A stretch of 64,000 nt of DNA from Apoda limacodes (taxonomy: Eukaryota; Arthropoda; Insecta; Lepidoptera; Limacodidae): contig OX291554.1 of NCBI GenBank assembly GCA_946406115.1, forward strand, positions 14,581,092 to 14,645,091. Reading direction: 5' to 3'. The position numbers and the translations under genes were made by a program. Under the pieces are notes generated by a model. That model worked only from the letters and a program-made list of their open reading frames with translations. It searched no databases and was not told the origin of the DNA. Of this stretch, positions 54,901-64,000 are shown one piece after another. Numbering within the stretch: position 1 is the stretch's first letter; each line of letters begins with the position of its first letter.

Positions 54901-57900
54901 ACTTCAGCTGCGAGGTAGTTTGAAAACAAATAATGCTTTTGACAGTTTTAACGGTAAAACACATACATCTTAATTTGCAATAAGGACAAATACCAAGTTT
55001 TATGCTAAATGCATAATACTTCAAAAATGACAAAATTTACTTTAAATTTTTTTTACGAAAAACTATTTTTTTGAAACCAAGAAGAATCCGGCAAGAGACT
55101 CGATAGTTACTCTTTAAAAAAAAAACATAAAAACTACAAATACAATCAATGTTTTTAAGCCGTACAATTTTATATTATTTCCATTTTAATTTGGTTTACC
55201 TATGCATCCTGTAATTGAGCATCTTCAGTCCCATGGATTTTTGTCATTTACATGGTCTAAAATATTGTAGTATGCTTTTACTTATTGATTTTTGAATATT
55301 ATTGGGAACTTTGTTGTAAAAGTGTATAAATTGCCCCATAAAAGAGTTACTTATTAAAAGTTATTTATTTTATGTAGACGTGTATCATGACCTTATTTTT
55401 ACTTCTAGTATTTGCTTTGTGAACGTCACTTTTCTTGCTAAACCTATTGATATTGTTATGTACATATAAAAGATTTTAATATTTCTATACAAACTTCCAA
55501 CCCCTATTTTACTTCCCTTAGGGGATGATTTTTGCAAAATCCTTTTTTACGCTCGACTAATTAATAACAGGAACCTTTATGTGAAATTTCAAGTCTCTAA
55601 ACCTAGTAGCTTGGGATTTGGGTTGATATATAAGTCAGTCAGTCAGTTTACTCTTTTATATATATAGACATTTTTGTCTAAATTAAAGGCTTATTATTAT
55701 AATATTTTTATTATAAATAGACTACACAGTCTAATGAAGTCAGTGGGGGTGCGGTTTGGTAGACTGTCTATACATAGTTTGATGGGACCCTGGGGGAAAA
55801 TGTCAGGTCAGGCCGTGTACCGGAAAGTCCAAAGTCGGACAACCCCTATATCATAAATGGTTGACCTTGTGTAGAGAAAGTTAGGTACGGCCTAAGCCCA
55901 GCAGTAAACATATGTATGCTGATGTGATAAATCTTTTAGACCCAAGAATGTGTCATCATACTGAGACTAAAGATGAAATGCTACCTTATGAATCTGTTCT
56001 GAACGTAGCAATATCATGCTATTTATGATTTTGAACCTTTGCGACTTGTAGGTACTAATTTTTTAGGTAATATATACATATAACGGGTCGGAATCGCGTT
56101 GATATTGTATTAGGTTTGAATATCTTTTTTGTTTTCCGTCGTTTCATATATTTCTTATGACTGCGATATTCCCCTAATATCCCAAAACGGTCTATCCTAC
56201 TTGTTCTAGATTGAAAAAGTGGAACATACTACTAATCGAAAAAGTAATACAGAAGTTAGAGAAAGACAAATTAAAAACGAAAATCGGTCGGACTTAAAAA
56301 AGAAGTTAAGAAATTTATAGTAAGTAAATCATAAAAATCACAGCAAAGTTTTTGAGTGACTGTTGTAGATCTCTATATTTATTCAGGGAACCCAATTATT
56401 TTTAAATACATAAAAATATAGTTTCATATTAAAAGAAGAATTGGTGAGAATCTCTATATATAATGCCTAGTTAAAAAAAACATATAAAAAAACCTGACAA
56501 ACGTGTCGCGCTGTGCGTAACATAAAACGTGATATGCAAAGTTTAACCTTTGTGAGCACGCTTAAAATAGTTTAAGCTTACTTGATACTTAAGCAAGGTC
56601 CTTGGCGGTTATCGTACCCTTAAAAAACAATATCAATCTCTTAGAAAAAATGGTTTAACTCAGAAAAAAATTAAGAAGAGAAAAAATATAACAAAGTTGA
56701 AATTAGATGTTTATATAAAAAAAAACTGCACTTAAAAGCGGTCTATTAAACTCTCTATTTTACAACAGCCAAAAGTTTTTAAAGAAAACAATAAATTTTT
56801 TGCTTATAATTGACTTTTATAAGCATATAAATAAATAAAAAATATATTTGTTTACAGTTTTACTAAAAACACACACATTAATTTAGGGTTCCGTAGAACT
56901 AGTTACTGCAGACATGAAAAAAATTTTTCATTAAGTTTGTTCAAAACAATTTTCAGTGTCAGTATTTAAAAAGCTCCATCCATTATCGTGATTTTTTTAC
57001 AGGTACTTTAACTTTCTGTAAAATTTCATTACAATAAATGCAAAGATGGCGGAATTATAAATCTGTGACACACAGACGGACGGACATGACAAATTTATAA
57101 GGGGTTTTACTATTTATAAGGGGTTTTACGGAATCCTAAAAAGCCCTTAGGCTTTCATTTTGTACTGTACTAGTGGTATCATTAAGTATTTTCTATTTAC
57201 TTGTTGTGGCTAATACCTTGTTTAAAATCTGACATTCAACTTCTAGGTGGCACTAGCAATGAAAGGGTTCAAGCTTTAGAGCAGAAGATACTAGCACAAC
57301 AAGAAGAATTAACTTCTCTACACAGGCGAAGAGGAGAAAGTTCACAGCAAATTATAAATCTTAATGCTAGAGTTCATGACTTAGAGAAACTATTGCAATC
57401 TAAAGATATTACGTGAGTACATGCTATTTAAATTGTCGTTTTGCGTGTTTAAATGTGAACAAAAATATACCATATAATTTATGATAAATCAAAATAGTAA
57501 TCCATAAAATTTTGCTCGTTTTGTGGGTGTTTTTTTGATTATCTTGAAGCCAGTCTGCTCATCAGGGAAGATTAAAGTTCTTTAATTCTATTTCGGTATT
57601 CGTTTAACCTCTTTTAAATAAGCGAAACTTACAAAATAGTAAAATTTTAATTTTAAAATTCCCGTCCTTTTGTTGTGCTTGTCTCCTCTTTTAAATAAGC
57701 GAAACTTACAAAATAGTAAAATTATGATTTTAAAATTCTGGTCCTTTTGTTGTGCTTGTCTAAGCTGAAGTAATAAATTGGTTTCTTAATTGTGAGCTTC
57801 TAGCTTATATTTGCAATTAATCATAATAAAAATAAGCAGTTACTTTTGCACCAAATCACACCAAGCTGTAATGAGTTGAACTATGAGTAATCCACTTAAC

Positions 57901-60238
57901 TGTTAGTATAAGCTTTTGCTTTAAGCATTGTTTCGCTCAGCTACCTAAACCGTACCATTGTCTTAAACGATTATTGTTTAAAATTTGGTTCTTATCCCAG
58001 ATAATAATAAGATTCAAAAAGAAGGAAAGTTATTGTGTTCTTTAATTGAGGTAGTACCTGGGGACCGAGCTTTGCTCGTTTTTTTTCTAACAACGCCTTA
58101 TATTGTCAAGTAGATTAAGTGTTGCTTAACAACGCCATCTATTGTCAAGTAGCTTTAGTGTTGCTTAACAACGCCATCTATTGTCAAGTAGCTTTAGTGT
58201 TGCTGTGTCGGTAAAAATAATAGTATTACTACTCGCTGATAGATGTCAGGAAGAGTCATATTTTTCAGTTTATCACTGCCTGAAAACACGGATAAAACGA
58301 CGTTTTCTAAAAATGATACCTAGCTAGATCGATTTATCGCCCCCGAAACCGCCTGCATACTAAATTTCATGAAAATCGTTGGAGCAGTTTCCGATTATAT
58401 ATCTATATACAAACATATATACAAGAATTGCTCGTTAGGTATTAGATGTAATGTATACAGAGATAGTGGTAATATGTCACGATCCCTTTGAGGATATTTA
58501 GGGGATGTCATTAGCTATGAAATGACCCTTGGGATATGGGTCAAAAGGTTTGTTATCTTTAGAATTTTATAATTGTTTGTAAAAAAAAACGAATGTAGGT
58601 AGGAAATATGTTTTATTGTTATTTTTATTTGTGGATATTATAATAAATCTTCGATATGTAATAGTATAGTTTAAGCTTCAAACGTTTTAAAATTAGGGTT
58701 CAAAACTGTATGAGTTTGTAAATATCATGAAAAAAATCTTTCTTGAAAGATCTATAGTTTACTGCTCATGCAACGACATTTTATTTTAGTCTAATAACTG
58801 ATGATTTCATATAGTTTTTAACATAGTAATATAATACATTTTTTTTTATTTGTCTAGGCTTTATCAGAAGCTCTGGGAGGCTGTTGGAAATTGATATTCA
58901 TATAGCCTAGCATAGACACATTATGACGCCAATAATGGCGCCAAAAATCATTAGTCGTCGGAGTTCTAACTGAAAATTTGTTACTTGCTTATTGTTTTCA
59001 TTTCATCCTCTATAAGTTGTCGATGGATAATTCTTCACAGATTTTCGTAAAATCTGCTGAAATTTGCCGTCGAATCCTACTGAACTAAATTAAAAAAAAT
59101 AAACAAGCAAAAGCACGCCTCCATTGTTTAGATCCGCACTTAGAACACGTAATATAATACAACTTGTAAACAGTGTGACCAACTTAGGTGGGATCCTGCG
59201 ATTTTAGCAGGATTGGACTCTTATTTAAACCTTTGTAGAAGGGTTATTAAATCTAGCAGTTTAATCAAAATCGGCTATACCGATTCTCTTTATTCGCTCA
59301 AAAGTGTTTGCAATTTTGTATTCTTTTTTTTTTATTAACTGGAACCTCAAATTTGATTCTTCAAAATCTTTATTTTTCGTGCTATTTATTATTTTTTCCT
59401 TAGTAGACTCAGTTCAAGATTAAAGTCACCGCTAGTACACTGCAAGTGCTCTACTGACCTAATAAAAACCCAGAGCAATCTTGAACTGAGTTTTCAAAGG
59501 AAAAATCTGAAACTAACAAAAACAGAAACATTGCATATTACATAAGTTGGTATGTAATAATTTAATACGAAATCATTGAATATCTGTTTAAATTAAAATA
59601 ATACAACTTTATAAGCATGAAACTCATTCACTCACAGCATTTGAAAACTCATCACAGACCGAACTTACTCAAGGAACGTTCACGGGAAAATAATAATAAT
59701 TAGTAACATTCTCTCAATAATAATTATTTTTTTAAAACTAGAAAAAAAAATAACTGTACCTACCACTGAAAATAAATGACTTACTGCTTCTATAACTACT
59801 TATCTATACACACACATTGTAGACATCTTAGGGGTTAACATTGCATTAGCATTTTCTATAAAGTATTCAGCAGGCTTGAACAAATTTTTCCCTGGCAGCC
59901 TAGCAGAATTGTCAATTTAAATCTGGTCACACTGTTTGTATATTATATGCAACAGCATTATAAGTCCTTTATTCTTATGTCATAAGCCCCAGTACTGACA
60001 CTGCTAAATGCTACTGTAGCTAAAGAAATTCAATACCTACATTAGTTCTAAGAATATTAAAAATTTTATTTACAGAATATCAGAGAACACTGCAGTGATA
60101 GCTTCACTTCGAGCTGAAATTCAAATGTATGAAACAAATATGACTGAATTACAAGGACTGAATCAAGTACTTAGAGATGAGCATCAAGCTCTACAAATTG
60201 CCTTTTCAGCCTTAGAAGAGAAACTAAGAAAGACACAG
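51857..60238 (+). CDS. ATG16: Autophagy protein ATG16 (ATG16L1 orthologue), first four coding exons
   Basis: Scaffold of the ATG12-ATG5-ATG16 complex, which directs LC3/ATG8 lipidation at the growing autophagosome. Exons: 51857-51950, 54608-54718, 57247-57412 and 60076-60238, all GT-AG, phases 1, 1, 2, 0, giving 178 codons. Residues 6-17 (WRNKIVSQLQTR) keep the W-x3-I-x3-L-x2-R pattern by which human ATG16L1 helix 1 binds ATG5 (W13, I17, L21, R24). A coiled coil follows from about residue 33 (RLFDNVNTLKNENLQLTLVN), interrupted by a Gly-rich linker (SVLSGGGGTSNER). It resumes (VQALEQKILAQQEELTSLHR; LNARVHDLEKLLQSK) to the ATG16 signature LQIAFSALEEKLRKTQ. The start ATG (ACAATGG) is the only one in the exon. 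The WIPI-binding segment and WD40 propeller must lie beyond 64000, as no further exon was seen after 60238. Confidence 0.93.
52225..52381 (+). CDS. Coding-like exon inside ATG16 intron 1 (unassigned)
   Basis: An ATG in good context (CAAAATGG) opens 52 codons, MVKQKVSDFNVKVCNINTSV, then CEQFIVTWSPEQLLAVLSKK to SHSEQ, ending at CAAG|GTATATAAT. VTWSPEQLLAVLS looks like a beta-propeller blade. The exon ends in phase 1, as ATG16 exon 1 does, so it could splice to ATG16 exon 2 as an alternative first exon. It could also be the first exon of a nested gene or a pseudogene. A second Lys/Glu-rich segment at 52600-52700 (VLQIANFIKQLKNEEGMIVE) may belong to it. Confidence 0.4.
52993..53370 (+). repeat. 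Tandem repeat in ATG16 intron 1 (four units, 86-96 bp)
   Basis: CAGTGATAC starts at 53003, 53089, 53184 and 53280, each followed by TTCAATATAACTGTATATAAT, a variable middle, AAATAGCTGGTTATGCATCACC and CAATGTTAA. Confidence 0.9.
53371..54607. other. ATG16 intron 1, remainder
   Basis: AT-rich; no exon or named repeat recognised. Confidence 0.4.
54608..54718 (+). CDS. ATG16: ATG16 exon 2 (coiled coil start)
   Basis: Acceptor TCATATTTTCAG, donor GGTG|GTAAGTG; 111 bases. The junction codon with exon 1 is CAG, giving FQSRLFDNV. Confidence 0.93.
55490..55665 (+). repeat. AAGTCTCTAGAC-type repeat in ATG16 intron 2
   Basis: AACCCCTATTTTACTTCCCTTAGGGGATGATTTTTGCAAAATCC to TTTCAAGTCTCTAAACCTAGTAGC, then (GTCA)n at 55634-55647. 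Same family as 27790-28345. Confidence 0.6.
55690..55935 (+). repeat. LINE 3' end in ATG16 intron 2
   Basis: Ends GTACGGCCTAAGCCCAGCAG followed by ATGTATGCTGATGTGAT, the plus-strand form of the LINE end seen in reverse at 25077. GGACCCTGGGGGAAAATGTC upstream is decayed coding sequence. Confidence 0.5.
55936..56879. other. ATG16 intron 2, AT-rich
   Basis: No supported feature. Confidence 0.4.
56880..57160 (+). repeat. AGGGTTCCGTAG-type lepidopteran repeat
   Basis: TTTAGGGTTCCGTAGAAC, GGCGGAATTATAAATC, CACACAGACGGACGGACATG and GGGGTTTTACGGAATCCTAAAAAG in the usual order; TTTATAAGGGGTTTTAC is doubled at 57095-57130. The family recurs at 62795-63440. Confidence 0.6.
57247..57412 (+). CDS. ATG16: ATG16 exon 3 (coiled coil)
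   Basis: Acceptor CATTCAACTTCTAG, donor ATTAC|GTGAGTAC; 166 bases. Heptad pattern through RVQALEQKILAQQEELTSL and INLNARVHDLEKLL. Confidence 0.93.
57608..57764 (+). repeat. 77-bp tandem duplication in ATG16 intron 3
   Basis: CCTCTTTTAAATAAGCGAAAC starts at 57608 and 57685, and the units end TTTGTTGTGCTTGTCT; only a few differences. Confidence 0.9.
58050..58450 (+). repeat. RTE-like 3' repeat with three 39-bp tandem units
   Basis: AACGCC(AT)CTATTGTCAAGTAG units begin at 58092, 58131 and 58170. The flanks hold GACCGAGCTTTGCTCG and, to the right, CTAGCTAGATCGATTTATCGCC, GCATACTAAATTTCATGAAAATCG and AGAATTGCTCG, the mirror of 27188-27480. Confidence 0.8.
58451..60075. other. ATG16 intron 3, remainder
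   Basis: An inverted pair ACTCAGTTCAAGATT (about 59409) and AATCTTGAACTGAGT (about 59477) with a ~53-nt loop; otherwise no feature. Confidence 0.45.
60076..60238 (+). CDS. ATG16: ATG16 exon 4 (ATG16 signature)
   Basis: Acceptor TTTTATTTACAG, donor CACAG|GTATTTAG; 163 bases ending on a full codon. Includes ISENTAVIASLRAEIQMYET and DEHQALQIAFSALEEKLRK, close to the vertebrate LQITFTALEGKLRKT. Confidence 0.94.
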
Positions 60239-61204
60239 GTATTTAGCATTTTATTTATGTGCCGTATATGTCACGCGTCTTAATAAAACACACATACAAT
60301 TACTTCAACCAATCTTTGGCTTAATGTAGCGTTCGATATCCTTAGTATTATAGCTAACAAATTTTTCTATTACATATCTGGGTGAAACGTTCACCCGACT
60401 AAAGAATGCAGATATAAGTAAGTGGAGTAGATTTATTTACATAAATAATTACGAACTACACTGTCTTTACTTAAGCCTAAACGATTACAAAGTATATATA
60501 AACCTAAAGAGGCTAGTCCTAAAATTTTGTTATTTGGAAGAGTGATCCTATCCAACAACGGAATCGCTGTCAGTCTCGCATCAGCTTCGCGAGTCACCCG
60601 AAGGCAGTTAAAATCAAGGAAGTTTTGTTTTTGGTAGACTCAACACAAAATAGCTAGTAAAAAACTAAGTTCACGCTGTTCAAAACATATTTTTTTTGCA
60701 ATTATGTCATACTAACGTTAATTCTGTTAGACTTATGTGTGCAATTATGTCATACTTTATTAAACTCCAAAATTAATACCAAGACTTAATTTCTCTCAGC
60801 TAAACTCAGTACAACTAGAGTCTAGTTACTAGACGGTAATATTATAACCTATAGTGTGGAAGTTAAGAATCTTGGTATTATCATTGGTATGACAAACTCT
60901 TTCTTGGGCACCTGATCTACAGGAATTAAGACGGAAAATATATTAAACCGTAAGTTCTTTAAGATGTTTATGTAATTTTCTTCCTATTCGCACTAAAATC
61001 CCCTTCTCGATTTCGCTGACGCCAGCTACTTTCTGTCTGAAGATCTATTAAATTAACTTGAGCGTCTACAGAATCTTTGTGTACGTTTCATATTTGGACT
61101 TCGTAAATATAAGTGTTTTCTATTTTAGCCAAGAGCTTAAATGGCCTCCATATTTGCCGAATCATACATATTCTTACACTTCTGTACATTACATTATGTT
61201 TAAG
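60239..61204. other. ATG16 intron 4, left part
   Basis: No exon seen. CAATTATGTCATACT occurs twice (about 60700 and 60742). Confidence 0.4.
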
Positions 61205-61610
61205 CTATCAACAGTGTCTCAACAACCTCCCCCTACTAGGGCCTCCCTTCTAACACGACGTCGACGTCCCCGGGTTCGTCGGCGAACGCACGGATACACG
61301 AGGTATCAAAAGAAGCCAATGCGCTTCTCGCCCCCACTCACTCGCAATCACAACTGCGTAACGGGGAACTCTCCTCCTGGCGCTGACTCACCTTTCGGTT
61401 CGAGGCTCACGCCGGTCGAAGGAACGACCCCAAGAGCGACAACCCAAGCAGAGGCCCTGCGGGGAGCCCTGAAACGTTGGGCGCTTTATGGGCTGACACT
61501 CCTTCAAAGTCTCGCCCAAAAAGCCCGGTGGAGCAGTAATGGCTGCATCATCCAACTGCATAGAAAGTTCCGAAAAAAAACATCAACCGCATATGCGCAT
61601 ACCTAAAAGA
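61205..61610 (-). repeat. GC-rich interspersed repeat, minus copy
   Basis: The reverse complement of 61340-61540 matches 32100-32285 (GCGCCCAACG, CCTTCGACCGGCGTGAGCCTCG). A 182-codon plus-strand frame across it, rich in Arg/Pro/Thr, is antisense to the repeat and not called. Confidence 0.6.
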
Positions 61611-62009
61611 CCATTTTCAATTTATGGGGAGTTCCAATCCTAATCTTCGGCCCTCCACTGACCTCTTTTTTATGAAAATACCTCTCATTGCACTAACTTC
61701 TAAACATCTACAACAAATCCTTCACTGTACAAGCCATTAAATTATGAAGTTCTCTACCTTTAGCAATTAAAAAAGCTCAATCTGTAAATACTTTTAAATT
61801 TTTTTATAAGAACTCATTTCAATGACATTAGCGGATCTTTGTAAATGTCATAGTACATAATATTATATCCACTACCCAAGGTTGTCTGGTAGTACTTGCT
61901 ACTAAGCGACAAGACCGCCTAGTTGATACCTGTATTTTAAAAATTTATGCAGTTTAATAAAGCATAATATATCTATCTATCTATATTAGTGTAATTTTTG
62001 GTTACATAG
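61611..62009. other. ATG16 intron 4, decayed LINE-like coding and CTAT microsatellite
   Basis: TTTAATAAAGCATAATATATCTATCTATCTAT at 61955-61986 looks like a retroposon 3' end. The text before it (TTTTATAAGAACTCATTTCAATGAC; GACAAGACCGCCTAG) fits a LINE tail of the 13741 type. Confidence 0.45.
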
Positions 62010-62100
62010 ACTCCCTCGCAGCCTAGTTGGTAGTGTGGCCGACTGCTGTGCAGAGGGTGTGGGTTCGATTCCCGCACAGGACAAACATTTATGTAATGTT
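62010..62100 (+). repeat. tRNA-derived SINE
   Basis: CAGCCTAGTTGGTAGTGTGG (A box) and GTGTGGGTTCGATTCCCGCAC (perfect B box, GGTTCGATTCC) at normal spacing, followed by GGACAAACATTTATGTAATG and an AT-rich tail to about 62200. A typical lepidopteran SINE head. Confidence 0.8.
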
Positions 62101-62469
62101 AAAGAGTCTGGGTGTAATAATTATGTACGATATTTATGTATTTACAAAAAAAAAGTAATATATGTAATATATGTGTAATATCCAAATATATAATATATAT
62201 ATCTTACGTTCGTAGTGCAAAGGGGGCGCTCGTTACATACAGGCGATTAACTTTAATATTGGATTTCATCTTCACTGTTTATCGTTTTTTTTAAGAGCAA
62301 CCAATCTTCAGCAAACGGCTGAGACTGATTCAAAAATATGAAAAACATTTTTATAATTTTTTCTTGTTATTTCAACTAATTATCGAGGCAATTGAGCGGC
62401 TGTAGATGCCTTGTTCGCCCTGCAACGATTCTATCATGCCTAGAGAAGTCTAGTATTCTTCTTACTATG

Positions 62470-62705
62470 CTCGGTTCAACGACGATAAGAAAATGTTGAT
62501 TATCCCAAACTCACAAGCCGTATTGAACCCTTGAGTCTGAGGAGAAAGTTTGCCTCCCTGTGTGTGTTCTACTGCTTGTATAATGCGATGTGTTTTTGAG
62601 GAATTGTTCGAAATGATGCCCAAGGCTACTTTCTACCATCGCACCGCTGGCCATCGGCAGGAAATTCATCCTCACACCTTAGAACCTAAAGTGTCACGTC
62701 TTTCA
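62470..62705 (+). pseudogene. Jockey LINE C-terminal fragment
   Basis: GGTTCAACGACG...GATTATCCCAAACTCAC to CACACCTTAGAACC. The frame at 62550-62744 reads FEELFEMMPKATFYHRTAGH and HPHTLEPK. No tail is present. Confidence 0.8.
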
Positions 62706-62794
62706 CACAGTCACAATAAAACGATAAGCCAGCTAAATGCGTGACGTATAAGTTTTATTTCCGTAGAATTAGAAGCTTTATTATGATGTTTTTT

Positions 62795-63440
62795 AGGGTT
62801 TCGTAACCGAAGGGTACAAAACAGGACCCTATTACTCTGTTACCAGGCTGTACCTCATGAACCGTGATAGTTACACAGTTGAAATTTTCATAGAAATTGT
62901 ATTTCTGTTGCCGCTATAACAACAAAACTAAAAAACAGAATAAAATAAATATTTAAGGGGGCTCCCATAAAACAAACATGATTTTTTTGCTCGTTTTTGC
63001 CCGATATTGATAAAGGCAACAGGTAGACGCTTGAAATATTCACAGAATATTTAGCAATATATTTTCTTTAAAAATAAATAATTAAGTTAAAATAAAACAA
63101 ATATTCAGGGGGATTTAAATTTTCCCATACAACAAACGTAATTTTTTTTGCCGTTATTATAGATAATGGTACGGAATCTTTCGTGCGCGAGTCCGTTTTT
63201 AGATTCTTAGAGCTGACAGTGAAAATGTCAGAGAAGGGAACACAACTTTTTTATCTTCGGAAGCAAATAACTTGTAAAGTATGCGGTTGAGAGAAACCGT
63301 TATCTAAAAACCATAAATAATTAGGGAAAACGAATAAAATTCATGCTTTAGTCAATGTATAAAAATAATAAAGCTACCCTTCATTGCAAACCTGTATGAC
63401 ATGTTCACATGACATTTTCTTAAAAAATCTTTAGAATCGA
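62795..63440 (+). repeat. AGGGTTTCGTAACCG-type lepidopteran repeat (two partial units)
   Basis: TTTAGGGTTTCGTAACCGAAGGGTAC, ACAGGACCCTATTACTC, and AACAAACATGATTTTTTTGC then AACAAACGTAATTTTTTTTGCCG, ATGGTACGGAATC. It is the same family as 56880-57160; the right end holds ATGCAAGGATGGTGGAATTATAAAG. Confidence 0.6.
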
Positions 63441-63477
63441 TGCAAGGATGGTGGAATTATAAAGATATAATATTTTT

Positions 63478-63880
63478 TCTTAATACCACTAAGATGGCAA
63501 ACAAGCTTACGGTCTGCCTGATGATAATCGGTCACCGCAGCCTATTGACGCTTGCCTCGCCTTGGGCATCACTCGCGCGTTGCTTTCAAAAATCTTATAA
63601 CTTCTTTCTTGAAGAACCCCGTACTGTAGTCCTTAGAGAAACCTGGGCAGGAAGCTCATTCCATAACCTTCCATAAGTATACGCTGGAGGAAATCTGAAA
63701 CCGCACTGTACGCAACCATTTAGGTTCTAAAGTGTGAGTTTGAATACCCTGTAGATGGCGAGCGTTGCGATGGTAGAAAGTGGCCGTGGACATCTTTTCG
63801 AACAATACCTCAGAACACGTCCCATTGTACAAGCGGTAGAACACACATACGAAGGCAAAGTATCTTTAGACTTAACTTAA
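63478..63880 (-). pseudogene. Jockey LINE C-terminus and tail, minus
   Basis: TTAATACCACTAAGATGGCAAACAAGC begins the tail. Then, on the minus strand, come decayed KVF.KD..GFFKK and the frame at 63656-63844: MFYRLYNGTCSEVLFEKMST and ARHLQGIQTHTLEPKWLRTV. Truncated near 63880. Confidence 0.85.
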
Positions 63881-64000
63881 CCGTGGCTTCTATACGTCTT
63901 GTGAGCTTGAGATCGTCGATGATTCTTAACTAACAGATGGAACATACGGACATGACGAAGCTATAAAAGTTCCGCTTTGGCTACTTAACCTAAAAACCAA

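Noticed and set aside
61058..61606. A 182-codon Arg/Pro-rich plus-strand open frame in ATG16 intron 4
   Set aside because: It lies antisense over a GC-rich interspersed repeat whose other copy (32100-32285) does not keep the frame, and no ATG16 homology or splice sites fit.
62010..62100. A functional tRNA gene
   Set aside because: The A and B boxes are good, but no complete cloverleaf closes and the unit runs on into a SINE body and AT-rich tail.

Overview
The window looks like a moth or butterfly (Lepidoptera) nuclear chromosome. It is AT-rich, with GT-AG introns and a dense load of decayed transposable elements. One Jockey-type LINE family recurs with the 3' tail 'ACCATCAGGCGGACCGTAAGC...TTGTTTGCCACCTTAGTGGTATAAAAA', which is typical of lepidopteran genomes. 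Only three or four loci look like host genes, and most long open frames are retroelement remains or their antisense shadows. The species cannot be told from the sequence.

Left part (1-29 kb): a Jockey-superfamily LINE runs off the left edge on the minus strand (ORF1 with three zinc knuckles and one nonsense codon, then the start of the ORF2 endonuclease). About 26 kb of AT-rich, gene-poor DNA follows. It holds tRNA-like SINE heads, a TIR-bearing MITE with a flipped 3' end, palindromes, several 5'-truncated LINE copies (the best, at 17.9-19.0 kb, keeps a 329-codon reverse-transcriptase frame), and an ~865-bp segment duplicated in tandem at 19.9-21.7 kb.

Middle (28.6-49.7 kb): a foldback element interrupted by a LINE tail lies next to an intact single-exon DDE transposase-like gene (29474-30724, minus). 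Right of it is a 30-bp perfect hairpin and then a candidate host gene on the plus strand. That gene is inferred from short exons in compatible phase at 32.7, 33.9, 36.4, 38.8 and 39.3 kb; I do not recognise its product. Its introns and 3' flank hold a second copy of the MITE, an RTE-type reverse transcriptase with a nested short element, a BEL/Pao LTR element and a broken hAT transposase (46.0-48.8 kb). Two copies of one short retroposon, at 35.6 and 49.1 kb, are each bounded by perfect 13-bp target-site duplications.

Right part (51.8 kb to end): the first four coding exons (178 codons) of the autophagy gene ATG16 on the plus strand, with ~2.5-2.7-kb introns and the remainder beyond the window. 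They encode the ATG5-binding helix and most of the coiled coil. Intron 1 contains a further coding-like exon (52225-52381) in a phase that would splice to ATG16 exon 2. The introns also hold tandem repeats, LINE fragments and a tRNA-derived SINE.

All calls were made by eye, without alignment software; repeat boundaries are accurate to a few tens of bases unless TSDs or perfect arms are cited.
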